Shown here one piece after another: positions 1-8,500 of a stretch of DNA of 64,000 nucleotides. Each line of letters begins with the position of its first letter. Position 1 is the stretch's first letter. Location of the stretch: NCBI RefSeq assembly GCF_037975245.1, contig NC_092572.1, positions 9,632,001-9,696,000 on the forward strand. The letters are read 5' to 3'. Origin of the DNA: Apostichopus japonicus. Lineage: Eukaryota > Echinodermata > Holothuroidea > Aspidochirotida > Stichopodidae. The translations under genes were made by a program, and so were the position numbers. The notes beneath the pieces are model-generated. The model made no database searches. It was not told the DNA's origin and was given only the letters and a program-made list of their open reading frames with translations.

Positions 1-498
1 ATACTGATATTAGGAGTGCTCTGAAAGCGGCATATGGCAGTACAGTATAGAGGGGGGGGGGGGAGGGGATGTAGAAAGATGAATGCATTATGGTAGAAAG
101 ATATTTTGTGCTGTATACGTACACTTTGACACAATTCAACATAAAACAGGGGGAGGGGGCGTAAATGGGATAATGGCTCCTGACTATATGTCCCGGCAAT
201 GTAACTTATATAAAAGATATTCTTGTCAATTACTTATTTCCTGCTCATGAGTTAGTGACCGATAACTAAAATAAACTTGTGTGTTACAACAACAGATTTA
301 ACATAACGTTTTTACATTATAACTTGAAAGTTTACCAATAATCACATGGTTCATGTTACAATGTGAAAGTAACGAACATTATATTTTTAGGTATCCTTTA
401 TAATTTCCTTTAATGCATGGTGGTTGTTTAACCTGACAAAAGAGAGTCCGGAGAAATATGGTATAATTGATAATGAAATTCTCATTCTCAGTAGACAA
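1..498. other. Non-coding stretch, nothing recognised
   Basis: AT-rich sequence with no coding signal, RNA gene or transposon terminus that I could support. It contains a 12-G homopolymer at 52-63 and a shorter G-rich tract near 150. Nothing else stands out. Confidence 0.6.
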
Positions 499-683
499 TC
501 TAATGCTATTACCACTCTATAATGTCCTCTCATATCACGCTTCAAAGCACTCATATTGACAGTATGAACAGTTCCTAATCTTTATCTGATTCTAATGCTA
601 ATACCACTCTATACTGTCCTCACATGTCGTACTTCATAGCACTCGTATTGACAGTACAAACAGTTCCTTACCATTTGTCGGAT
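499..683. repeat. Two-copy tandem duplication, unit 92 bp
   Basis: Copy one (499-590) and copy two (591-about 683) both begin TCTAATGCTA and share the landmarks TACCACTCTATA, ATTGACAGTA and ACAGTTCCT at matching offsets. They differ by scattered substitutions, so the duplication is not recent. No coding potential or known family was recognised. Confidence 0.8.
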
Positions 684-739
684 AAAAACATAACTTGGTG
701 GAGACTTCAAAACGGGGACATTGTGACAAGTGCGCGGGC

Positions 740-815
740 CTGACCAGGCCAGGACTCGAACCTACAATCCTTAGATTAGTACATTGTCTTGCCATTTGAC
801 CATTATACTCTACAC
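740..815 (-). repeat. tRNA-like sequence (tRNA pseudogene or SINE head)
   Basis: Read on the minus strand, this stretch has an A-box-like TGGTCAAATGG followed about 30 bases later by a good B box, GGTTCGAGTCC. The T arm pairs in only four positions and I cannot build a convincing acceptor stem or anticodon arm. A working tRNA gene is therefore unlikely. A tRNA pseudogene or the head of a tRNA-derived SINE fits better. No 3' tail or target duplication was identified. Confidence 0.5.
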
Positions 816-819
816 CACG

Positions 820-1248
820 TAATTAGTTAGGTCTACATTATAACTTAATAAGTCGTATCTCTAAGGTCTAATCATGTTTGGATTTCAAGTTTGGTACCGT
901 TGGTAAAATTACTGAAAACGAGTGACTAAACAATTGAATACTATTTGAAAACAGGATACAGCTGGTCAGTATTTCCCTTTTCTCATCAAAGTTTGAAATT
1001 TGAAATATTTTCAGCAAAGGCTTTGTGAGTCAGAATACTTGCAGCGTGAAGAAACCCACAGGGGACGGGATACCTTTGTTAGATCTTTAATATCGAGTTA
1101 CGTTCTTCATTTCATCGTTGCATAATTAATTTCGCTTCAGACTATAACTAAATTGATAAATCATACAGTGTCTGACAAGGCAAAGTAAACGTTGTAATTA
1201 AATATAGGAACGAAGGAACGAAAAGACAACGAAACGATCGAGTGCTCC
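820..1248. other. Non-coding stretch, nothing recognised
   Basis: AT-rich, no long open frame, no transposon terminus and no RNA gene that I can support. It leads directly into the heptamer repeat. Confidence 0.55.
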
Positions 1249-1623
1249 GGAGAGGGGAGAGGGGAGAGGGGAGAGGGGAGAGGGGAGAGGGGAGAGGGGA
1301 GAGGGGAGAGGGGAGAGGGGAGAGGGGAGAGGGGAGAGGGGAGAGGGGAGAGGGGAGAGGGGAGAGGGGAGAGGGGAGAGGGGAGAGGGGAGAGGGGAGA
1401 GGGGAGAGGGGAGAGGGGAGAGGGGAGAGGGGAGAGGGGAGAGGGGAGAGGGGAGAGGGGAGAGGGGAGAGGGGAGAGGGGAGAGGGGAGAGGGGAGAGG
1501 GGAGAGGGGAGAGGGGAGAGGGGAGAGGGGAGAGGGGAGAGGGGAGAGGGGAGAGGGGAGAGGGGAGAGGGGAGAGGGGAGAGGGGAGAGGGGAGAGGGG
1601 AGAGGGGAGAGGGGAGAGGGAGA
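1249..1623. repeat. Heptamer tandem repeat (GGGGAGA)n, about 53 copies
   Basis: About 375 bp made entirely of a 7-bp purine unit, GGGGAGA on the plus strand, with no interruption that I could find. Every 7 bases holds a run of four G, so the plus strand can form G-quadruplexes, and the homopurine/homopyrimidine tract could also form triplex DNA. Because 7 is not a multiple of 3, all frames stay open and give low-complexity Gly/Glu/Arg or Pro/Leu/Ser open frames. These are artefacts of composition, not genes. The purity implies recent expansion or active length change. Confidence 0.95.
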
Positions 1624-2182
1624 AACAGAAGCGTAAAGAATGAAAGAAAAGAGAAAAATACACAGAGAAAGAATGAAATGTAAGTGTAAAATTGATACAA
1701 AACAAAAGATATTTATGATAATCAAAAATGGTTGCCTGCATGGCAATCCTTTTGAAAATTTAATTCAACAAAACAATCCAGCAACGCCGTGGATTGTATC
1801 AAAGTGTATGTTGGGCGTGACGGATGGGACATGATAAGGGGTGGGGGGCTCCCTTTAACCCCTCAGCGCCTGTACAAGAAATGTTGTCAGAATCAAGTTA
1901 TTCATAACAATTATTTTGGGGGGGGTGTCAAGAATGTTCGAGGACGGCTTATAATTTGAATAATAAATTGAATTCCAATATTTTGAGAAATATACTCAAT
2001 AGTTTGGGTTATAAAGTTGCCGACGGCAAAAGCAAACCTGTGGTTAAATTGTCTCTACTTTGAGTCGACTCTGTAGCTATCCGTATATCGCAGGTACCAT
2101 ACAGCAGAGTTAAGGAAACTCAATATAATAAACCGGACAATTTAATGCGTTAGTAAAGTTTATAGGCCTACACCTTAATTGC
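1624..2182. other. Non-coding stretch, nothing recognised
   Basis: No gene could be supported. G-rich tracts near 1840 and 1917-1924 resemble the G-rich subterminal parts of the hAT-like elements further right, but no paired end or target duplication was found, so no element is called here. Confidence 0.5.
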
Positions 2183-2190
2183 AGCTCAAC
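2183..2190. repeat. Target site duplication, left copy (AGCTCAAC)
   Basis: Eight bases directly before the left terminal inverted repeat, identical to 3191-3198 directly after the right one. The next bases also match by chance (CAT), so an 11-bp reading with shorter inverted repeats is possible. The 8-bp reading leaves 12-bp perfect inverted repeats and is preferred. Confidence 0.85.
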
Positions 2191-3190
2191 CATAGGCGTA
2201 CGAGGCGGGGGGGGGGGGGCAGGGGGTAGACTGCCCCCAAATTTTCAGAGGATAAGAAATTCGGGCAAAAGTCTTGAAAAATTCGGGCAGTCTAAGAGGA
2301 GAAAACAAATATATATAAATATGTAGTAGCTTGCCCGAATCTTTTTCATATTTTTGCCTGAAAATTCCGTGGAGAGCGTTCTGTGATATTTGTTTTGGGA
2401 CATTAATATAGACCTAATGATTTTCTTTATTAAGCATCATGATGCCCGAATATTTCCGTCTAACACCACCGTAAGCGCAGCTCATCTGGGCTACCACGCT
2501 TTTTGCACTATCGCCCAAAATTATTAACAGGGAACACCGCTCACAATCGTGGTGACAAGCATGCATGGAGATTAGCAGTCTCTGAAGTGAAAAAACCGCA
2601 GTAAACATTTTTTCTAACTAGTCAACTGTATACCTGGACATCCCCGACATGAGTGTATATAAGAAACATTTTCTTTTTCATGGATGGTGTGTGTGGGGGG
2701 GGGGGGGAGGGCCTACAAGCCTAAAGGTACAGGTTTATCATATTCTTTGTTATTTTTTACACTTTTTTTGTGAGACAAATTGCAGTCTCTCCCGACACAG
2801 CGACATTTTCCCGCCTTCGTGTGGTTGAACAATGTATGTTTTTCTGGGGGTAGCTGAGTACTTTGTTAAAATAATAAATAGGGGTTAAAAAATATACTGT
2901 CCTAGTTTTCCCCGTCAAAGTGATGTTACCATTTTTTCTTCTTCTAATTTACCAAAATTTTTGGGAAGTGTAAATTTCTTAACGTGAGATTATAAAATAA
3001 AGAATGTTTAGATGCAACTTGCAAGGCCTCCGAAGTGCCATTTCCGGCAATCTGAGAGGCATAGTTTGCCAAAAAAATTATTGTGCGCTACGCGCCAACC
3101 GATGGTGGCGCTCCGCTTAGATAGTGTCACGGGAAATTTCGGGCACAAAAGTTTCTGCCCCCCAAACCGAAATGGTACCGTACGCCTATG
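2191..3190. mobile_element. Complete hAT-like non-autonomous DNA transposon, 1000 bp
   Basis: The left end CATAGGCGTACG (2191-2202) is the exact inverse of the right end (3179-3190). The element is flanked by a perfect 8-bp direct repeat, AGCTCAAC, at 2183-2190 and 3191-3198. Eight-base target duplications and CA-starting ends are typical of the hAT superfamily (P elements also give 8 bp). Inside are a 13-G tract at 2207-2219, another at 2695-2707 and no transposase, so it would depend on a transposase supplied elsewhere. Its right part (about 3024-3128) carries a GC-rich module shared with the elements at 5126-6226 and 7137-7261. The intact ends and target duplication suggest a fairly young insertion. 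Confidence 0.85.
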
Positions 3191-3198
3191 AGCTCAAC
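3191..3198. repeat. Target site duplication, right copy (AGCTCAAC)
   Basis: Matches 2183-2190 exactly and directly follows the right terminal inverted repeat of the 1000-bp element. Confidence 0.85.
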
Positions 3199-4055
3199 CA
3201 TTATGTGAGGCAAAGTTGATACTTTCATAGGTTTGCCTATGGAACCGGAGAAGTACATACAAGGGACCTGGCAGGAGAAATAGTCTGAGACACAGGACAC
3301 AAACGCCCCACGCCCCCGACCACCCCACCCCACCCCACATACACACATTTTAAATTTTGAAAACCTGAAAAGTGTCCTTGTCATACATTTTGCGAAATGC
3401 AAAATTCAAAAGAGTACCCTTGAACTTCCATTATTTTGTTTGTGCCCATAGTGTCCTTTAAAGCCATGTGCAAATGTACTTTTGTTTAAAGGTGACACAT
3501 CTTGTTGACTACATTTCAAATATACGGGGCAAGGTCGTGTTTAAACTTCTGGAGTCGGTTCATAAATTGGTGGAACGCAAATTTATATATCGGGAAATGA
3601 TTATATTAGAGAGCTTAGCAGGCTATGTCGAAGTTACGAAATTTTCTCAAAATGTTTTTTTAAATTTTTTTTATAGCCTTCTGTTCGATACTGGTGCCAC
3701 CAATTTGTTGTTTATTTCTCCGGGACAGGTTTCTTTTCTTTTTACCGACAACATGTTTTTATGTCTTAAAATTAGTTGAAAGTATCGTTTTAAGTTGTTT
3801 TGTTGTGTACCGTATGTTACATTTCGTCTCTTGATGAAATCGTGACTTCAAAGTAAATAACTAAACAATGTGAATTGTTTCCACGCCGTGAGTATAGTAC
3901 AAAATGCCAATTAAAGGTTGTTTAACCTTGAGATCAAAAGTACAGTATGAAATGTTTACCCGAAAGCATGATAAGAGTGGTATTGAAGAATTTAACATGC
4001 ATTCACTCCGGATGTGTGACGTGAGTAATTCACTTTAGCTTCGGCTTTGAATATG
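3199..4055. other. Non-coding stretch with one unsupported open frame
   Basis: AT-rich with a C-rich patch near 3300-3340. A 103-codon open frame lies at 3468-3779 (plus), but its product has no recognisable domain, its codon use reflects the AT-rich background and it has no supporting neighbour, so it is not called as a gene. No other structure was recognised. Confidence 0.5.
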
Positions 4056-4059
4056 CATG

Positions 4060-4312
4060 TATGAATGTATGTATGTATATAATTTAGATCCTCCTGCAAG
4101 CAGGAACTCGCGAAGAAGCCTCATTAATTGGCTTATCCAAGCCTCAAAGCTGACCGAAGTCAGTCTCTTAGATTCATATTTAACGTCTATGATTATGAAT
4201 TGTCAATTGTCAACAACTCTGTAACTGGACTGCATACATTAATCTTGGAGTAACTCAAACTCAGGACCTTATGATTGAAAGGCACCGGTGTTAACCACTG
4301 AGATAACATTCA
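4060..4312 (-). mobile_element. tRNA-derived SINE with short tandem tail
   Basis: On the minus strand the element opens with a tRNA-like head at about 4312-4228: A-box-like TATCTCAGTGGTT and B-box-like GAGTTTGAGTTACTC at normal tRNA spacing, with an anticodon-loop-like CTTTCAA between them. A non-tRNA body of about 150 bp follows. The 3' end runs into a short ATAC-type repeat (4060-4082), the kind of tail many SINEs and their LINE partners carry. The B box is degraded, so the copy is probably silent. I did not identify the SINE family or a clear target duplication. Confidence 0.65.
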
Positions 4313-4390
4313 TTATGTTTCTTTTATGCTGCCGTATTGAACGTATCTAACCGTAATAGTAGTTACCAACTTTGCACCAACCTGAAGCTA

Positions 4391-4507
4391 TCCCAGGATT
4401 CATCTCAGGATTCGGATTCATCACAGGATTCATCACAGCATTCATCCCAGGATTCATCCCAGGATTCATCACAGGATTCAGATTTATCGCCAGGTTCATC
4501 GCCGGAT
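4391..4507. repeat. Imperfect 12-bp minisatellite
   Basis: About nine or ten copies of a 12-bp unit close to CAGGATTCATCC, with scattered substitutions and a few spacing changes (for example the extra GGATT near 4412 and the drift at 4480-4507). The divergence between copies indicates an older, stabilised array. Confidence 0.8.
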
Positions 4508-4971
4508 TGAAACGGTCACTGAACGCGTTTGTCTTATGAATCTGTATAGCGCCATATTAACTACCGTTGTAGAATTAGAAGGGAAGTATACATACTCAAG
4601 TTTCTTACACAAGCCTATCTGTGCCGCACATCGGGTGGGGGGGGGGGCGTGGTGGACATGAAAACAATCAAATCATGGAGAGAAAATGTGTCTCGACTCA
4701 TATCTAGCTCTCACAGGGCAACAACTTGGCCTTTGACTCGCAATTATACATTCAAATTATTGGTAAAAATTAAAAAAACTTTCTGTTAGCTAGTTTGTTT
4801 TGTAGTAGCCTACCGTCAGCATTTCGCGAGGCTAGTGCAAGGGCTAGTGTGAAACCATTGATGTCTAGTTTTACCTCCATGGTGAAACTAACTGTTTCAC
4901 TGTCGGTTATCGGTATATATTTTAGTATCATTAAATGCAACGTAAAAAGCTGTAACCCCTTATGAACTGGC
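4508..4971. other. Non-coding stretch, nothing recognised
   Basis: Contains a 12-13 base G tract near 4638 and otherwise AT-rich sequence. It could be promoter or 5' untranslated sequence for the candidate exon that follows, but no motif supports this. Confidence 0.4.
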
Positions 4972-5125
4972 ATGACGTTCGCAGCAACTACCAGCAAGTC
5001 AGCTCCTACGGGAGATGAAAACGCCTTGAAATGCTACATGTGCATTTCATCTCAAACCGAAGAGCAAATTCGCAAGTTCACTGTCATAGCACATGGTAGA
5101 GAAACTTTTGATTTCGTGGTAAAAT
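4972..5125 (+). pseudogene. Candidate host coding exon, interrupted by a DNA transposon
   Basis: From the ATG at 4972 the frame encodes about 51 residues that look unlike the repeats around them: a short Ser/Thr-rich start, a CYMC (C-x2-C) motif near residue 22, then a mixed stretch with the motif RKFTVIAHGRETF. The frame runs straight into a hAT-like element inserted at 5126. Skipping the element and one copy of its 8-bp target duplication, the same frame continues for five codons at 6235-6249 (residues HSLS and the start of a split codon) and meets a GTGAG splice-donor-like sequence at 6250. That continuity is the main support. I do not recognise the protein. It may be a multi-copy gene fragment or a chance frame. 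Confidence 0.35.
5118..5125. repeat. Target site duplication, left copy (GGTAAAAT)
   Basis: Identical to 6227-6234 and directly adjoins the left end of the outer hAT-like element. Confidence 0.85.
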
Positions 5126-5494
5126 CAGTGGCGGCGGAACCGGGGGGGGGGGGGGGGCTTGGGGGGGGGCTCAGCCCCCCAATAAAAAAGTTGAGGGGGC
5201 AAATGCATGATAAGCCCCCCCAATATTTACCAAGGCTCCGAAACGTACATCTGCCCATTTTTCAATGCATACTTGTCGATCTGTCCGATGCACACGTATA
5301 CTCTATAGGTGTAATAATTTTAGTAATTGCTGGGGGACCCTCGGCCCGTCACTTGGCTATAGACCACATTGTCACCCCAACCGCGTCTTCACGCCCCGTG
5401 AAAAGTGGAAGCAGTGAGTGTGAGTACCGGTGAGCGTAACACAACTTCGTCTTAGGCCAATGACTTGCCTCATTTCAGCCAGTTCTCCAACATC

Positions 5495-5502
5495 CCCTTA
5501 CT
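5495..5502. repeat. Target site duplication, left copy (CCCTTACT)
   Basis: Identical to 5905-5912. It adjoins the left end of the nested 402-bp element. Confidence 0.85.
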
Positions 5503-5904
5503 TAGTGGCGGATCGAGCGTCCATATATACAGTCAGGGGCGGATGCCCCCCCCCCCCTGACGGACTCAAATGGACTGCTGGCGCCCTTTTCAGCTTTTCA
5601 CTACTTTTTACTTATTCGCGATTTTTGACTATTTCATTGCGCTCTCATATACCTATTGACATTTGTCATATTCTGTCGGTGTATTTTCCGACAAAATGGC
5701 GACGACACCTATTTATTCTCCGTTTATTTGCAAATCATGCAAGGCCCCGGAAAGGGTCATTTCCTGCAATCTCGGGAGTATCTTTACTCAAAAATTTTCT
5801 GTACGCTCCGCGCCAACCTGTGGTGGCGCTCCGCTTAGATAGTGTCGAAAGCGCCCCTACAGACCATTCTTGCCCCCCGACCAATACCCCTAGCCCCGCC
5901 ACTG
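5503..5904. mobile_element. Nested hAT-like element, 402 bp
   Basis: The ends are TAGTGGCGGATC (left) and, inverted, CAGTGGCGGGGC (right). Perfect 8-bp direct repeats CCCTTACT lie at 5495-5502 and 5905-5912. The element sits wholly inside the 5126-6226 element, so it arrived later. A GTCAGGGG...CCCCTGAC inverted repeat with a 12-C run lies just inside the left end. The right half (about 5740-5850) contains the shared GC-rich module, so this element and its host element are related even though their extreme ends differ. No transposase is present. Confidence 0.85.
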
Positions 5905-5912
5905 CCCTTACT
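5905..5912. repeat. Target site duplication, right copy (CCCTTACT)
   Basis: Identical to 5495-5502. It follows the right end of the nested 402-bp element. Confidence 0.85.
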
Positions 5913-6226
5913 ACACTCCAAAACGTCTTTGCGAGTACACTACGAGTAATAGCAACTCTCTTAAAACACCATCGAATATACAAATTACAATGTTTTTACA
6001 GACTTAACGTGCAATCTGAGAAATTGCAGGCTTGAGACACATATTTTAGGGCCAGGTATTCGCAGCATAAAACACTCGGGAAGTGCCGTTTCCGGCCATT
6101 TGGGGGTTTGAAAAAACCCAAAATTTTCTTGTACGCTCCGCGCCAACCGATGGTGGCGCTCCGCTTAGATTGTCTCCACACATTAGCCCCCCCCCCCCCA
6201 ATAATTTTTCCGTTCCGCCGCGCCTG

Positions 6227-6234
6227 GGTAAAAT
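6227..6234. repeat. Target site duplication, right copy (GGTAAAAT)
   Basis: Identical to 5118-5125 and directly follows the right end of the outer hAT-like element. Confidence 0.85.
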
Positions 6235-6249
6235 GGCACTCCTTGAGCG

Positions 6250-6625
6250 GTGAGAAACATCATATAGCAACCTATTTGTTGCCAAGAGTTGCAATGTTTT
6301 TCTAATTTTACGATGTTTTTACATAATACTATTGAATAGCATATTGTGATGTTAGGTAATTGGTTGCCTGGTTAATCAACTTTGAACTATAATCATACGA
6401 CAACGGCCAACCTCCTATGGGCTAAGTAATTTTTATCATTAATGGTTACAAACAAGTTTGAAATGCAAAAGAAGCCATCTCTGAAGTTACACAAGCGTAA
6501 TAAACAGTGGTCTTGCCTGGCCATGCAATATGTGTGCACAAGAGTGATAAGCACCCAGCTTTACAGCTGGAAGTGCGAACTCCTGTATCAACTTTCTGCT
6601 GTCAACCAGAATTGTGGCCCAAATC
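6250..6625. other. Non-coding stretch, possibly intronic
   Basis: If the candidate exon is real, this begins with its splice donor and would be intron. No other feature was recognised in it. Confidence 0.35.
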
Positions 6626-6627
6626 AG

Positions 6628-6720
6628 CAACGTAGCCAGGAATTTGAAAGGGGGAGCACTTTTTTGCAATTGATATGGGGTGGGGTCTAAGGGGAGGGGG
6701 TGTCCCCTCCCCTTTGAGAT
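6628..6720 (+). mobile_element. Solo hAT-like terminus
   Basis: The stretch CGTAGCCAGGAATTTGAAAGGGGG matches, in sequence and orientation, the start of the element at 7137 and resembles the terminal part of many hAT elements. A G-rich then C-rich inverted stretch follows at 6692-6714. No opposite end or target duplication was found, so this is a truncated element and its right boundary is unknown. Confidence 0.5.
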
Positions 6721-7134
6721 ATTTTTGAACAATTGAAGGTCCTTAGATGCGATCTGGTGCAATGTTTTGCCAGTTTCATCATTATCATATGATATCATAT
6801 TATCAGCAGATTTTGTTTCCTGTTTGAATTTTTACATGTTCTTTTACATAATATATCAGAAAGAAAAACATGGTGCTCTTTTACAATTTTTCCAGTAGGA
6901 TGATTCTTGTTTATTGTCCATTGTCTGGGCTTAAATACATTTGACAAACTTAACTGATGGACAATATAAACTTTCATATTTTGTAAGACAGCCAGATGTG
7001 CAGTGTCCAAAAAACAAATGTCGTTATCGCAGTGTGTTAGTAGTGTAATAATTATTTATAGAAAGTGCGTATCACGTACGAATGCTAGCTTAGCTTCATA
7101 ACATGCTGCTCGTTCAACAACTTAGTACGAATCA
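6721..7134. other. Non-coding stretch with a 14-bp palindrome
   Basis: AT-rich. The only structure noticed is a perfect palindrome, ATATGATATCATAT, at 6787-6800. No gene or element end could be supported. Confidence 0.45.
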
Positions 7135-7136
7135 TC

Positions 7137-7261
7137 AGGCGCGTAGCCAGGAATTTACAAAGGGAGGGGCGAACCTGTAGGGAGCCGTATACAGGCTCTG
7201 CAAACTAACTAAGCGTAGCGCCACCATGAATTGGCGCGAAGCGTAGAAGAAAATTTTGTCC
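7137..7261 (+). mobile_element. hAT-like element end, cut by a LINE insertion
   Basis: It begins CAGGCGCGTAGCCAGGAATT, close to the inverted right end of the 5126-6226 element, and carries the shared GC-rich module in inverted orientation at about 7208-7258. The sequence stops being hAT-like where the short tandem tail of the minus-strand LINE begins at 7262, so the LINE most likely inserted into it. The other end was not found past the LINE. Confidence 0.6.
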
Positions 7262-7738
7262 TAAAATTTGATTTGATTTGATTTATTTTGTTTTTTCACG
7301 TGCAAATATACAATGTGAAAGGAAGTCTTCTATAAAGCATACAACAGCTTAACAATGTAGAAGACTCCCTGAAGAAAGAAAAGAGAAGAAAAATTAAAAA
7401 TCAAATTAAACGTTTCGACAATAAATCAATTATATGATATTTTAATAAATATGATGCAATTATTTCTTTAATATAACTTTTTCTAAATGTTCTACAGGAT
7501 AATTTATTTTTAATCATGTCTGTAATAGAATTCCAGGTTTTTATTGCTCGATTTCTGAGGCTTAACATTCCTGTTGAGGTATTCGTGTTATGATAATGCG
7601 CATGATTTGCGTGTCTTGTGCTGTGGTGATGTATATCCGAATTACTGATTAAATAATTATGAAATGCATTAGGTAGGAGTCCATTCCACGCCTTATATGT
7701 GAAGGTGGCAAGATTTACACGTATTATGTCATTAATTT

Positions 7739-7822
7739 GAATGAATGAATGAATGAATGAATGAATGAATGAATGAATGAATGAATGAATGAATGAATGA
7801 ATGAATGAATGAATGAATGAAT
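7739..7822. repeat. Tetranucleotide microsatellite (GAAT)n, about 21 copies
   Basis: A perfect GAAT/ATTC repeat lying inside the coding part of the minus-strand LINE. On the coding strand it reads as SFIH repeats. The unit length of four means each copy gained or lost changes the reading frame. Confidence 0.95.
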
Positions 7823-8352
7823 TTTCAATACATTCAGATCCTTGAATAGAAGGCCGGTGTGATCACGTGGTGCAGCATGAGATATGTGACGGACAGCTTT
7901 CTTTTGTAATATAATAAGTGGCTTAAGATTAGTATCACGTGTGCCAGACCAAATTATCGAGCAATAAGAAAAATGTGGGACCACTTAAGTTCGATAAAGG
8001 GTCTTTAATATGTGTTGTGGCAGGTAGTGTTTCAATTTTGATAAAATTCCTATATTCTTTGCAACTTTCCTGCACATTATGGAAATATGATCACTCCATG
8101 AAAGTTTATGATCAATATGTACACCTACAAATTTATTAGAAAGTACTTGTTTGAGAGTTTTACCTCCCATAAAAATATCTTTATCCCAGCTGAAATTTCG
8201 GGATGTATTAAAAACAATATAATTTGTTTTGCCAATGTTAACCGATAGCTTATTAGAGGCAAACCAGTCATTAAATTTATTTAATTCAGAAGACACTTTA
8301 ATATGAAATGAATTTTCATTTTCATTTGATTCGAAAAAAATATTGTGTCGTC

Positions 8353-8380
8353 GGCAAATAATGTTTGGCAAATAATGTTT
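8353..8380. repeat. 14-bp tandem duplication in the LINE catalytic region
   Basis: GGCAAATAATGTTT occurs twice in direct succession immediately beside the FADD codons of the minus-strand LINE. Fourteen bases is not a multiple of three, so it also breaks the frame. Confidence 0.85.
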
Positions 8381-8500
8381 GCGATTTCTGAAACGTGGCA
8401 CATGTCATTGACAAATATAATAAACAGTAAAGGGCCTAGAATTGAGCTTTGTGGAACACCACATTGAATTTCAGCAAGATTAGAATAAGAAAAATCAGCA

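Larger units (their letters stand above)
5126..6226. mobile_element. hAT-like non-autonomous element, 1101 bp including a nested insertion
   Basis: The left end reads CAGTGGCGGCGGAACC and the right end, inverted, reads CAGGCGCGGCGGAAC, a close match with a small length difference. Perfect 8-bp direct repeats, GGTAAAAT, flank it at 5118-5125 and 6227-6234. CAGTGGCGG-type ends and 8-bp duplications are typical of hAT elements. Removing the nested 402-bp element and its 8-bp duplication leaves about 691 bp. It carries subterminal poly-G (5142-5157) and poly-C (6187-6199) tracts and, near the right end, the GC-rich module shared with other elements here. There is no transposase. It splits the candidate exon at 4972-5125. 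Confidence 0.85.
7262..8500 (-). mobile_element. 5'-truncated CR1/Jockey/L2-type LINE
   Basis: A minus-strand non-LTR retrotransposon fragment of about 1.24 kb. It carries reverse transcriptase from motif B onward, the C-terminal part of the protein, about 140 bp of 3' untranslated sequence and a terminal short tandem repeat of ATCAA type (7262-7282), a 3' end style common in CR1/L2/RTE-like elements. There is no endonuclease and no fingers region. The left flank is the broken hAT-like element at 7137. The right limit coincides with the start of the tRNA-like unit at 8501. The exact clade was not resolved. Confidence 0.8.
7401..8500 (-). pseudogene. Broken LINE reverse transcriptase (CR1/Jockey/L2 type)
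   Basis: Reading leftward from about 8490, the conceptual product has motif B (CGVPQSSILGPLLF), the catalytic FADD (codons at 8358-8347), then SNKLSVNIGKT, the thumb-like NKFVGVHIDHKLSW, PHFSYCSIIW, and a C-terminal block with ATFTYKAWNGLLP and RNRAIKTWN, ending in TGA at 7403-7401. Breaks: a 14-bp tandem duplication (8353-8380) and a frame change beside the catalytic motif, an in-frame TAA at 7987-7985, and an ATGA/TTCA microsatellite (7739-7822) that adds repeated SFIH codons and shifts the frame. Downstream of it the C-terminal block is open in a single frame from about 7724 to 7403. It cannot make an active enzyme. Confidence 0.8.

Noticed and set aside
740-815. Functional tRNA gene on the minus strand
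   Set aside because: The B box is good but the arms pair poorly and no acceptor stem forms, so it is kept only as a tRNA-like sequence.
1148-1746. Long open frames over the heptamer repeat on both strands
   Set aside because: A 7-bp unit keeps every frame open; the products are pure Pro/Leu/Ser or Gly/Glu/Arg repeats, with no non-repeat coding signal.
3468-3779. 103-codon open frame
   Set aside because: No domain, no homologous neighbour and AT-driven composition; it looks like a chance frame.
5430-6035. 201-codon open frame
   Set aside because: It runs through the nested hAT-like element and its poly-C tract, and the product is low-complexity transposon end sequence.
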